Notes under the pieces: generated by a model | What the model was told of the DNA's origin: nothing | Seen by the model: only the letters and a program-made list of their open reading frames with translations | Databases searched by the model: none | Program-made: the position numbers and the translations under genes | NCBI RefSeq assembly: GCF_011752995.1 | Contig: NZ_VWWL01000010.1 | Span: 62,001-126,000, forward strand | From: Burkholderia sp. Ax-1724 | GTDB lineage: Bacteria; Pseudomonadota; Gammaproteobacteria; Burkholderiales; Burkholderiaceae | DNA: 64,000 nt | Reading direction: 5' to 3' | Shown: positions 50,471 through 58,418 of the stretch, in pieces | Layout of the letters: each line of letters starts with the position of its first letter | Numbering within the stretch: position 1 is the stretch's first letter

Positions 50471-50727
50471 GTTTTCCGTGTATCCGTTGCTGCAGAGGGC
50501 TTCGTGGGTTCGAGCGAAGCCGGAATCCGGGACGGGCTGACGGCCTCGCCGTCGATGCGTTCGAGCCGTGTCAGACCAATAGTGGATGATACACGCAGTG
50601 CTCATGGCGCCGGTATCGACATCGCTCGGGGATGCCGTCGTCGGGCGGCGATGTTGAACAGGTCGCCAGTGGCGAAAGTACTCCCCGCAACAATCGGGCG
50701 CTCGAATTACGCGAGAGATCCTGCTTT

Positions 50728-50767
50728 GAAAAAACACCTACCAACCAAAGCCGATAGATGTTTTTTC
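50728..50767. repeat. AT-rich inverted repeat at the edge of the accessory patch
   Basis: Arms GAAAAAACA (50728-50736) and TGTTTTTTC (50759-50767) are perfect, and a further CTA/TAG pair lies inside. It has no target-site duplication or transposase nearby, so it is not shown to be a mobile element. Confidence 0.5.
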
Positions 50768-50916
50768 GGCCACGCTAGGTGCGGGGCCGCTTGTTGAATT
50801 CGACTCGTTTGAAATAGAGTCGGCTTCGCCCACGGCAGTCGCGGACGCGTGATTGGCAAACGAAAGAAAGCGCGCGTTGCCAGGGACATCAGCTGCTTCG
50901 TTCAGAGCAACGCAGA

Positions 50917-50935
50917 ACGGCGCGTGAAGCGCCGT
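50917..50935 (-). terminator. Hairpin downstream of the putative immunity gene
   Basis: A 7-bp perfect stem (50917-50923 with 50929-50935) lies 24 bp after the stop of the 87-residue gene. There is no clear T-run, so termination is only possible. Confidence 0.3.
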
Positions 50936-50959
50936 CCGGGAAGAATGTGGGTTTGTGAG

Positions 50960-51223
50960 CTACCCTCGGCGCTTATGTTTGCCGCGGAGCCGATGCGCTG
51001 CCAATACGATCGATATTGCGAATGCGAGGGAAATCAGGAACGTTACATCAAGATAGAGGTCTTCCAGATTCTCGTCGCCATAGACGCGAAAGAATGAACC
51101 GAATTGCACCAGCGCATCGGTTGCCCAGTCGGAAAACTGGATATGCCCGAAGCACCACATAAAGCCTGATGTGAGGGCAAGCGTTAAGGCGGTATAGAGA
51201 CAAACCTTAAAGACAGTTGTCAT
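50960..51223 (-). CDS. Small membrane protein, putative immunity partner
   Basis: The protein has 87 residues. Two hydrophobic helices (about 5-26 and 62-80) enclose a loop of about 35 residues with acidic and aromatic residues, and a basic end RGKHKRRG follows. The second helix followed by the basic tail suggests both ends in the cytoplasm and the loop in the periplasm. Its ATG overlaps the stop of the DUF2778 gene by 4 bp, the usual arrangement for a toxin followed by its immunity gene. I recognise no family; the immunity role is inferred from position and topology. Confidence 0.72.
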   Translation of the reverse strand: MTTVFKVCLYTALTLALTSGFMWCFGHIQFSDWATDALVQFGSFFRVYGDENLEDLYLDVTFLISLAFAISIVLAAHRLRGKHKRRG

Positions 51224-51663
51224 TGAACGTCAACGGTTCCATAGGCGAAGCCCTTGCCACCGGGTACGGCGATCCGCGATGTTGCCAGCAGCCGCGCGCG
51301 AAGTCGCTCGAAGCCGACTGGATCGTCCAGAGTAATGCAGCCTTCGCTCAAATTTTGAGGGCCTCGGGGATGCAGTCGAAAGTTGCCCCTTGCAATGCCG
51401 TTTACGAATGTCCTGTCATCGATCTCTCCATCGTCTTTATAGAGTCCGAACCATTTGCTTCGGTCAGTTCCGTATAGATGCTGCAGAAAGAAATCGCGAA
51501 GATGTGTGAAGATGCCGCCCGATCCGCGATCAACTATGTAATAGCGGCCGGGCGGCAGCAGCCCGACGTTGGGAACTGCGATATAAGCGGGATTGTCCTT
51601 GCCGGCCTTATCGCCCGAAAAGACCGAGAAGTTTCCTACACCCGCGCAAGACAACGTCGACAT
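51220..51663 (-). CDS. DUF2778 / Tlde1-like L,D-transpeptidase-fold protein, putative T6SS effector
   Basis: From the ATG the protein has 147 residues. The catalytic motif is visible as RLHPRGPQNLSEGCIT with His98, Ser106 and Cys109, the pattern of DUF2778 and Tlde1 peptidoglycan-modifying toxins. PNVGLLPPGRYYIVDR is a second family motif, and it ends with AYGTVDVQ. There is no signal peptide, as expected for a secreted T6SS effector delivered to a neighbour's periplasm. The frame continues upstream with family-like residues (PINCTFRLNGKT) back to an ATA codon at 51702-51700, so the N terminus may be longer. GGA before 51663 could serve as ribosome site. Base composition is visibly lower in GC than in flanking genes. 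Confidence 0.82.
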   Translation of the reverse strand: MSTLSCAGVGNFSVFSGDKAGKDNPAYIAVPNVGLLPPGRYYIVDRGSGGIFTHLRDFFLQHLYGTDRSKWFGLYKDDGEIDDRTFVNGIARGNFRLHPRGPQNLSEGCITLDDPVGFERLRARLLATSRIAVPGGKGFAYGTVDVQ

Positions 51664-51702
51664 CGTTTTTCCATTAAGACGGAACGTGCAGTTGATGGGT
51701 AT

Positions 51703-52013
51703 ATTTTTCTGGTTAGCGAGTTGTTAAATGGCCTATGAAGAGAACCACCCTAGCACTTGAGTGGTCCATTTATTGTCGAAAAATTGTCCGCGCGTCCTCC
51801 CGAACCGTGAGTCGTCGAATTTGCTGATGGTTTTCCAGGCAAGGCCAGGCGTGCTGCGGATAGGCGAACTATGCTGGGCGGGATCAACTTGCCGGAGTGT
51901 TGCGGATCGTTGCGAACTGCATTGGTGCGTCAAGCCGATTCGGCTGGCGGGCTGCGGCGGGAGCGGGCGGGACGGCACCTGTGCGATGAGTGAGGCAATG
52001 CCCGGCCGTGAAA
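51703..52013. other. Region upstream of the DUF2778 gene
   Basis: No convincing gene. Overlapping open frames on both strands have no family features. It probably holds the promoter of the effector-immunity pair. Confidence 0.45.
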
Positions 52014-52045
52014 CGAAAAGCCGGCCTTTACAAGCCGGCTTTTCG
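52014..52045. terminator. Terminator of lpxL
   Basis: A 12-bp perfect stem (52014-52025 with 52034-52045), 8-base loop, with A-run and T-run inside the arms. It lies 61 bp after the lpxL stop. Confidence 0.8.
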
Positions 52046-52106
52046 TCTGGATATCTGGGTTCGCTTGCAAATCTGCGATATCACTCGCCCATCCGCCCCC
52101 CACCCC

Positions 52107-52991
52107 TCAATACACCCCCGGCACCCCCGGCGGCCGCGTCTTGAACCGCTTGTGCACCCAGTAATACTGCTCGGGGATCAGCGGAATCTGCTCTTCCAGA
52201 AATTCGTTCATGCGGCGCGCGTCGATGTCGTCGTCGCCGCTCGGGTAGTTCTCCCAGGGCTTGAACACCTTGAGCCGATAACCCTTGTAGTTCGGCAGCA
52301 CCTCGCCGATGAACGGCACGACCTGCGCGTGCCCCACCTTCGCGAGACGGCCGACCGCGGTCAGCGTGCAGGTCGGCACGCCGAAGAACGGCACGAACGT
52401 CGAATTGCGCGCGCCGTAGTCCATGTCTGCGCCGAGCATGACCGGCTTGCGCTCGCGCAGCCAGCGCAGCACGATGCGCGCGCTGTCGGCGCGGCTCGCC
52501 ATGTCCGCGCCGAAACGCGCGCGCGCCGCCTTGGCGACTGCCTCGAGCTCCTGGTTCGACATCGGCTGATAGAGCGAGCCGCATTGGCGCCTGAGCGAAT
52601 AGTTCAGGAAGATCGAACCGGCCTCGATACCGACGAAGTGAAAGCCGAGAAACAGCGTAGGCGGCAGATCCGGGTCCGTCAGATCGATTGCGCTATCAAG
52701 CTGGATCAGCTTTTCGAGCTTCTTCGCCGAGCCGAACCACTGCACGCTGCGTTCGAGATAGCTGCGGATCGCATGACGGAAATGCTTCTGCGCGACATCC
52801 TCGCGGCGCTCGTCGCTCCAGTCGGGGAAGCACAGCTTGAGGTTAGTGTGGACGATGCGCTTGCGGCGGCTCGGGAGCTGATAGAGCAGCCAGCCGAGGC
52901 CGTCGCCGAGACGGGCGACGAAACCATACGGCAGCAGCGCAAAGAGTTTGAGCAGCCCGATCGCGAGCTTCGCGCCGTAGCGGCTCAGCAT
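52107..52991 (-). CDS. lpxL: Lipid A lauroyl acyltransferase (LpxL/HtrB family)
   Basis: This inner-membrane enzyme adds a secondary acyl chain to lipid A. The protein has 294 residues. An N-terminal hydrophobic anchor (about 10-30) is followed by the acyltransferase motif HFVGIE with His118 and Glu123 (HX4E), and by ADMDYG and FFGVPTCT. The end YYWVHKRFKTRPPG is typical. The ATG at 52991 is preferred to the upstream frame, which is not hydrophobic. It is divergent from metK. The exact acyl chain is unknown. Confidence 0.93.
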   Translation of the reverse strand: MLSRYGAKLAIGLLKLFALLPYGFVARLGDGLGWLLYQLPSRRKRIVHTNLKLCFPDWSDERREDVAQKHFRHAIRSYLERSVQWFGSAKKLEKLIQLDSAIDLTDPDLPPTLFLGFHFVGIEAGSIFLNYSLRRQCGSLYQPMSNQELEAVAKAARARFGADMASRADSARIVLRWLRERKPVMLGADMDYGARNSTFVPFFGVPTCTLTAVGRLAKVGHAQVVPFIGEVLPNYKGYRLKVFKPWENYPSGDDDIDARRMNEFLEEQIPLIPEQYYWVHKRFKTRPPGVPGVY

Positions 52992-53084
52992 GCCGCCTCC
53001 AGGCGCGCGGCGGCGCACGTGGCCGGAGGCGACGAATTCGGGACAGCGGAGAAATGGACGTGATGCCGCACTCGTGGACACTCT

Positions 53085-53111
53085 GTGACAATTATGGGAA
53101 GTCGCTATAAT
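53085..53111 (+). promoter_or_regulatory. Candidate promoter of metK
   Basis: A consensus -10 box TATAAT (53106-53111) has GTGACA (53085-53090) 15 bases upstream. This would give a leader of about 170 nt before the GTG start of metK. Confidence 0.45.
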
Positions 53112-53288
53112 AAGGGCTTCGCCGAGTTAATAGACAACTTGCGGGGCGAAGCCGGCAGGTGCGATCCATGGGTTTCCATGCGATATCCGCGCCCAACGGT
53201 CAGGTAATCCGCTAAAGCGTCGCCGCTTCAGGCTCCCGAAGCTGGCTACGTGAAACTCAACCGTAACCACACAACAGGAGTCCGCAAC

Positions 53289-54479
53289 GTGGCAAACGAC
53301 TATCTCTTCACTTCCGAATCCGTTTCCGAAGGCCATCCCGACAAAGTCGCGGACCAGATCTCGGATGCCATCCTCGACGCCATCCTCACGCAAGACAAAT
53401 ACTCGCGCGTCGCAGCCGAAACGCTCTGCAATACGGGTCTCGTCGTGCTGGCCGGTGAAATCACCACGACCGCGAACGTCGACTACATCCAGGTCGCGCG
53501 CAACACGATCAAGCGCATCGGCTACGACAACACCGACTACGGCATCGACTACCGCGGTTGCGCGGTGCTCGTCGCGTACGACAAGCAATCGCCGGACATC
53601 GCCCAGGGCGTGGACCGCGCGCACGACAACAACCTCGATCAGGGCGCGGGCGACCAGGGCCTGATGTTCGGTTACGCGTGCGAGGAAACGCCGGAACTGA
53701 TGCCGCTGCCGATCCACCTGTCGCACCGTCTCGTCGAGCGTCAGGCGAATCTGCGCCGCGACGGCCGTCTGCCCTGGCTGCGCCCCGATGCGAAGTCGCA
53801 GGTCACGGTGCGCTACGTCGACGGCAAGCCGCATTCGATCGACACGGTCGTGCTGTCCACCCAGCATTCGCCGGACATCAGTCTCGACACGCTGCGCGAA
53901 GCGGTGATCGAGGAAGTCATCAAGCCGACGCTGCCGGCCGAACTCATCAAGGGCGACATCAAGTTCCTCGTGAACCCGACCGGTCGCTTCGTGATCGGCG
54001 GTCCGCAGGGCGATTGCGGTCTGACGGGCCGCAAGATCATCGTCGATACGTACGGCGGCGCAGCGCCCCACGGCGGCGGCGCGTTCTCGGGCAAGGACCC
54101 GTCGAAGGTCGACCGCTCGGCGGCTTACGCCGGCCGTTATGTCGCGAAGAACATCGTGGCCGCGGGTCTCGCGTCGCGCTGCCTGATCCAGGTGTCGTAC
54201 GCGATCGGCGTGGCTCAGCCCACTTCGGTGATGGTCAACACGTTCGGCACGGGCCGCGTGTCGGATGCCACGATCACCGAACTCGTGCGTCAGCATTTCG
54301 ATCTGCGTCCGAAGGGCATCATCCAGATGCTCGATCTGCTGCGCCCGATCTACGAGAAGAGCGCGGCCTACGGTCACTTCGGCCGCGAAGAGCCGGAATT
54401 CACGTGGGAAGCGACCGACAAGGCGCTGGCACTCGCCGAAGCTGCCGGCACCGAGCCGGTTGCCGCACTCGCCGAATAA
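53289..54479 (+). CDS. metK: S-adenosylmethionine synthetase
   Basis: MetK makes SAM from methionine and ATP. The protein has 396 residues. Motifs are [17 protein letters not shown] at the start, [12 protein letters not shown] and [16 protein letters not shown] (P-loop-like). A GTG at 53289 preceded by an AGGAG site fits the family start (VANDYLF). It is divergent from lpxL; a strong terminator follows. With metX and metW elsewhere in the window the methionine-to-SAM route is partly represented. Confidence 0.97.
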   Translation: MANDYLFTSESVSEGHPDKVADQISDAILDAILTQDKYSRVAAETLCNTGLVVLAGEITTTANVDYIQVARNTIKRIGYDNTDYGIDYRGCAVLVAYDKQSPDIAQGVDRAHDNNLDQGAGDQGLMFGYACEETPELMPLPIHLSHRLVERQANLRRDGRLPWLRPDAKSQVTVRYVDGKPHSIDTVVLSTQHSPDISLDTLREAVIEEVIKPTLPAELIKGDIKFLVNPTGRFVIGGPQGDCGLTGRKIIVDTYGGAAPHGGGAFSGKDPSKVDRSAAYAGRYVAKNIVAAGLASRCLIQVSYAIGVAQPTSVMVNTFGTGRVSDATITELVRQHFDLRPKGIIQMLDLLRPIYEKSAAYGHFGREEPEFTWEATDKALALAEAAGTEPVAALAE

Positions 54480-54502
54480 GCGCGAGTCGACCGCATCAAG
54501 CT

Positions 54503-54540
54503 AAAAAAACCCGCCGGCGCGAGCCGGGCGGGGTTTTTCT
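54503..54540 (+). terminator. Terminator of metK
   Basis: A long GC-rich stem with a bulge around a GCGA loop, preceded by an A-run and followed by TTTTTCTTT. Confidence 0.85.
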
Positions 54541-54603
54541 TTATCGGACGTAGGTGATGTACCGGATGCGCTTGCTGCTGCGTTTGCCGCCGCGTTTTCC
54601 GTG

Positions 54604-54963
54604 TTACCGGCTCGCAAACGCAAACCACCCGCTGCTGCTCGTCGACAGCCGCCGCGGCCGGCGGCTCGTATGAACCTGCACGGCAGCCGGCGCGCGTTTC
54701 GCGGCGGTGAGACGCTGCGGCGTCGGCTTGCGCAGCAGCGTGCGCAGCGAGAAACGGCGCGCGCCGCTTTGCTGGCGCAGCGCCGAGAAGAACGTATGGA
54801 ACCAGGTGCGGATGCCATCGACGGCCCTGGCGTCGCGCCATTGTTCGCCGAGCGCGCGCGTGCGGGCGGCATGGTGACGCAGCGCCCGCATCAGATGGCG
54901 GCGCGCAGGACGCGCCGCTTTCAGCGCGGCGCGAGTGAGACGGGTGCTCAGAAGAGTATGCAT
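54604..54963 (-). CDS. Hypothetical basic protein
   Basis: An open frame of 119 residues from the ATG at 54963 (open further to 55119). It is very rich in Arg, Ala and Leu, with a segment RTWFHTFFSALRQQ. I see no domain, and the ribosome site (GTGAAG) is weak. A shadow frame of similar length lies on the other strand, so it may be non-coding. It is convergent to metK. Confidence 0.4.
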   Translation of the reverse strand: MHTLLSTRLTRAALKAARPARRHLMRALRHHAARTRALGEQWRDARAVDGIRTWFHTFFSALRQQSGARRFSLRTLLRKPTPQRLTAAKRAPAAVQVHTSRRPRRLSTSSSGWFAFASR

Positions 54964-55390
54964 GGCTTCACAAGTAGGCAAAGTACCGCCCGCCGAGACG
55001 CGCACCGGGATGTGCACGCGACGCAGCCCCCAACGTGCCGATGACGGGGTTGCGGTGAACGGCGTGAAAGCCGGAAATTTGGTGGGAAAACGCGAAGAAA
55101 CCGGCGGCATGGGTCGCAATGGCCCGCGCGCGGCGCAGAAGTGCGTAAGCAGCGATCAACATGACACAGTAGGCTACACGCGATTCGTGACGTCAGAAAG
55201 TCCGTTTTTACCCTGCGGTTGCGGGTTTGCCCTGGATCGACGCGTCGCCCGAATCGTTGCGCGAGGCGTGCCGTTGTCCGCGAAAAAAGCCTGCTCGACA
55301 CGTTCGGCAAAAACGTCCCCTCGAAAGAACGCAGGCCGATCGCGCCCGTTTTACAATCGAAGATCAGTTAGCCGACAGTCATGGAACACC
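54964..55390 (+). other. Region upstream of the PhyH gene
   Basis: No convincing gene; a -10-like TACAAT stands at 55352-55357, 34 bp before the PhyH start. Confidence 0.4.
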
Positions 55391-56152
55391 ATGTCACTCC
55401 ATTCGAAAAAAGAGCAGATTCACACGTTGCGGGAGCAGGGTTTTGTCGTGGTGCCGGGCCTGGTGGCGCCCGAGCGTTGTGCGGAACTGAAGCGGATCGC
55501 GCAGCAGCAGTTGCACGAAGCCGCGGCGCCGATCGAGTTCGAGGCGGATCTGCAGTATCCGGGCGCGCCGTCGTCGAAAGATGCCCTGGGCGGACATACG
55601 GTGCGACGTCTGCTCGACGCGTACGGGCGTCATCCGGCTTTCGCGCAATGGGCCACCGCGCCGGAAATTCGCGGCTGGATGGAGCTGTACTTCGGCGAGG
55701 AGCCGCGGCTGTCGCGCGCGCATCACAATTGCATGATGACCAAGCATCCCGCATACGGCAGCCTGACCGGCTGGCATCGCGACGTGCGCTACTGGTCGTT
55801 CGAGCGCGACGATCTGGTGTCGGTATGGCTCGCGGTCGGCCCCGAGACCGTCGACAACGGCGCACTGTGGTTCGTGCCGAAATCGCACGGCGCGGCGTTG
55901 ACGTCGGACCGTTTCGACGAAGCCAGATTTTTTCGCGCCGATCTCGAAGAGAATCAGGCCGCGATTCGCACCGCCGTGTCGCCCGAGCTGAAGGCCGGCG
56001 ACGTGGTGTTCTTCCACTGCAATACGCTGCATTCGGCCGGCAAGAATCTCAGCGATCAGGTGAAGTTTTCGCTGGTGTACACCTATCACGGCGCGAGCAA
56101 CGTGCCGCTGCCCGGCACGCGTTCGGCCGCCAAGCCCGAGATCGCGTTCTAG
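55391..56152 (+). CDS. Phytanoyl-CoA dioxygenase (PhyH) family protein
   Basis: The protein has 253 residues of the Fe(II)/2-oxoglutarate dioxygenase fold. The iron ligands are His129 and Asp131 (GWHRD) and His214 (NTLHSAG). The residue 11 positions after the distal His, where the family usually has the Arg that binds 2-oxoglutarate, is Lys225 (DQVKFSL). The ATG at 55391 starts a typical PhyH N terminus (LREQGFVVVPGLV). The substrate is unknown. It is convergent to the DUF3185 gene. Confidence 0.9.
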   Translation: MSLHSKKEQIHTLREQGFVVVPGLVAPERCAELKRIAQQQLHEAAAPIEFEADLQYPGAPSSKDALGGHTVRRLLDAYGRHPAFAQWATAPEIRGWMELYFGEEPRLSRAHHNCMMTKHPAYGSLTGWHRDVRYWSFERDDLVSVWLAVGPETVDNGALWFVPKSHGAALTSDRFDEARFFRADLEENQAAIRTAVSPELKAGDVVFFHCNTLHSAGKNLSDQVKFSLVYTYHGASNVPLPGTRSAAKPEIAF

Positions 56153-56167
56153 GCTCGTGAACGACGA

Positions 56168-56226
56168 CGGCGCCTGTCGCTCGCGTTCGCATTCGATCAT
56201 CATGCGAACGCGAGCGACAGGCGCCG
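56168..56226. repeat. Perfect inverted repeat with 25-base arms
   Basis: Arms 56168-56192 and 56202-56226 are fully complementary around a 9-base loop. It lies 15 bp after the PhyH stop in a convergent intergenic region. No T-run follows on either side. Confidence 0.9.
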
Positions 56227-56330
56227 CATGTTCATCGATGCCTTGATTGCGCGCTTTACCGCTAGCTCTTACCGTCAACCTTTGCCTCACACCTTCGTGA
56301 CGGCCTCGCGCATGCTCTCCACGCGTGCCC

Positions 56331-56537
56331 TCAACGCTTGCGCCCCGACAACGCCACGCCCGTCAGTCCCGCCAGCGTCGCCACCACGCCCGCGACGATC
56401 AGCACGATCGCCTTGTCGGTCGGCGAACCGGTAAAGAAGCGCGATACGTCGCTGCTCACCGAGTTGAACGCTTGCCCGCCGAAATACAGCAACACGATGC
56501 CGCCGACAATCAGCGCGATCGAAATCGCTTTCGTCAT
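56331..56537 (-). CDS. DUF3185 small membrane protein
   Basis: The protein has 68 residues and two membrane helices (about 4-21 and 43-63) joined by a loop with SSDVSRFFTGSPTDKA, a pattern I know from the DUF3185 family. It ends with a basic GRKR. Function unknown. Confidence 0.85.
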   Translation of the reverse strand: MTKAISIALIVGGIVLLYFGGQAFNSVSSDVSRFFTGSPTDKAIVLIVAGVVATLAGLTGVALSGRKR

Positions 56538-56763
56538 CTGCTTCTCCCATCAGCTTGATCCGGCCAGAGTGTAGGTGAGCCGTTCGCGATCGTCCATCCC
56601 GCATACTGGGTCCCTGCAAGGATGAAGTCGATTGGCTACCATAGCGGTCTCGCCGTACCACGACGACACCACCACAACAATCCTTCGAGCAGTACGCCTC
56701 TCGCATCGCGCGAATCCTCAAGCCCGCAATCGCCGGGCGATCTCATCGACAAGGACACTAGCA

Positions 56764-57807
56764 ATGGCTTACGAAGCAGCTTCAGAACGCTATTCGGACA
56801 TGCAATACCGCGTCTGCGGCAAATCGGGTCTCAAACTGCCGGCACTGTCGCTCGGCCTGTGGCACAACTTCGGCGACACCACGCCGATCTCCACGCAGCG
56901 CGACATCCTGCGCACGGCCTTCGATCTCGGCATCACCCACTTCGACCTCGCGAACAACTACGGCCCGCCGTACGGCAGCGCGGAAACCAACTTCGGCCGC
57001 CTCTTCAAGGACGATTTCAAACCGTATCGCGACGAGCTGCTGATTTCGTCGAAGGCCGGTTGGGACATGTGGCCGGGTCCGTACGGCCAGGGCGGCGGCT
57101 CGCGCAAGTACGTGCTCGCGAGTCTCGATCAGAGCCTCAAGCGCATGGGCCTCGATTACGTCGACATCTTCTATTCGCACCGCTTCGATGCGAATACGCC
57201 GCTCGAGGAAACCGCGGGCGCATTGGCGAGCGCGGTGCAGCAGGGCAAGGCGCTGTATATCGGCATCTCGTCGTATTCGTCCGCGAAGACGCGCGAAATG
57301 ACGAAGCTGCTCGCCGAATACAAGGTGCCGCTGCTGATCCATCAGCCGTCGTACAACATGCTGAACCGCTGGATCGAGCGCGACCTGCTCGATACGCTCG
57401 AAGCGGTCGGCGCGGGCACGATCGTGTTCACGCCGCTCGCGCAAGGTTTGCTGACCAGCAAGTACCTGAACGGCGTGCCGTCCGACGCGCGCGTCAACAA
57501 GGCGGGCGGCGGTTCGCTGAAGCAGGAGCATCTGAGCGAGCAGAACATCGGGCACGTGCGCAAGCTCAACGACATCGCGCAACGTCGCGGCCAGAGCCTC
57601 GCGCAGATGGCGCTCGCGTGGGCCTTGCGCGATCAGCGCGTGACCTCGGTGCTGATCGGCGCGAGCCGGGCGGAGCAGGTGCGCGAGAACGTCGGCGCGC
57701 TGAAGAACCTCGCGTTCTCCGCCGACGAACTCGCCGAGATCGACCGCTACGCGACCGAAGGCGGGATCAACCTGTGGGAAAAGCCGTCGACGGATCAGGC
57801 AATCTGA
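56764..57807 (+). CDS. Aldo/keto reductase (GPR/YghZ-like)
   Basis: The protein has 347 residues of the AKR fold. The tetrad is seen in DLANNYGPPYGSAE (Asp and Tyr), SSKAGWDMWPGPYG (Lys) and DIFYSHRFD (His). The C-terminal NADPH-binding region shows SVLIGASRAEQVREN. The WDMWPGPYG segment resembles YghZ-like L-glyceraldehyde 3-phosphate or methylglyoxal reductases. The ATG at 56764 has an AAGGA site upstream and removes an unlike lead. A terminator follows. Confidence 0.92.
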   Translation: MAYEAASERYSDMQYRVCGKSGLKLPALSLGLWHNFGDTTPISTQRDILRTAFDLGITHFDLANNYGPPYGSAETNFGRLFKDDFKPYRDELLISSKAGWDMWPGPYGQGGGSRKYVLASLDQSLKRMGLDYVDIFYSHRFDANTPLEETAGALASAVQQGKALYIGISSYSSAKTREMTKLLAEYKVPLLIHQPSYNMLNRWIERDLLDTLEAVGAGTIVFTPLAQGLLTSKYLNGVPSDARVNKAGGGSLKQEHLSEQNIGHVRKLNDIAQRRGQSLAQMALAWALRDQRVTSVLIGASRAEQVRENVGALKNLAFSADELAEIDRYATEGGINLWEKPSTDQAI

Positions 57808-57881
57808 TCGCGTAACGGGCACGCGACGGACGCGCCGGCGACAAGTGAGTCAGCCGGCCGTCCACCGTGTTAGCAGAGACG

Positions 57882-57920
57882 AAAAAAACCGCCGACGCTT
57901 CACGCGAAGGCGGTTTTTTA
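57882..57920. terminator. Bidirectional terminator after the aldo/keto reductase
   Basis: An 11-bp outer stem AAAAAACCGCC with GGCGGTTTTTT encloses a small inner hairpin. It can also end the convergent transcript of the small membrane gene. Confidence 0.85.
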
Positions 57921-57931
57921 TATGGCTTGCG

Positions 57932-58117
57932 CTAGACGAGCGCGGGCAGCCCTTCGACCAGCGCCACCGCGCACACGACGCCGATCAGCGCGCCCAGCAC
58001 GCGCAGCGCGTTGTGCCGCACTTCGGTCTTGCAGGGCAGCGCGCCGACGAACAACGCGCCCGCCAGCGCCATCGGAATGACCAGAATGAAATCGCTGATC
58101 GTAAAGTACGTCGTCAT
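57932..58117 (-). CDS. Small two-helix membrane protein
   Basis: A frame of 61 residues with a GAGGAGA ribosome site before the ATG. Two hydrophobic helices (about 7-27 and 38-57) flank a short polar loop PCKTEVRHN. I do not recognise a family. The good ribosome site and the directly following terminator support that it is real. Confidence 0.7.
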   Translation of the reverse strand: MTTYFTISDFILVIPMALAGALFVGALPCKTEVRHNALRVLGALIGVVCAVALVEGLPALV

Positions 58118-58418
58118 ATTCGTCTCCTCGCATGCAAGAGTGGCTATGCATTTCCGGCGCGGACTGCGGGCTGAAACTCTGCCGCGTCCGAACTCGTTTC
58201 GAGTATAGGAGACCGTTGGACGGCCATCACGGCGCGAGATGGCGTCCAGGGGGCTCAACGGTGCTTATTCGCAAACCGCTGAACCCCGTCCAACAGGGCT
58301 TGCGGCGATTGATGCGGCGCAGCAAGCATGGTCGAAAACTATGAAGTGTTCGTTTACGTACGCCTTACGTTCAGGCGCGATTCGATGCGCGCTGGTTCGA
58401 TACGGCATCGTTCGCCGG
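58118..58418. other. Region between the small membrane gene and the MFS gene
   Basis: I see no gene or clear regulatory signal here. Confidence 0.4.

Larger units (their letters stand above)
50471..50959. other. Intergenic region between dapF and the accessory pair
   Basis: No gene recognised. It contains an AT-rich inverted repeat (50728-50767) and a small GC-rich hairpin (50917-50935). It marks the edge of the lower-GC accessory patch. Confidence 0.5.

Noticed and set aside
51761..52144. Open frame on the plus strand upstream of the effector-like gene
   Set aside because: It has no recognisable domain, crosses the lpxL terminator and overlaps the lpxL 3' end; looked like possible transposase debris but no motif supports this.
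54601..55044. Plus-strand open frame opposite the hypothetical basic protein
   Set aside because: Strongly Arg-rich without similarity; the minus-strand frame is slightly more plausible, and neither is certain.
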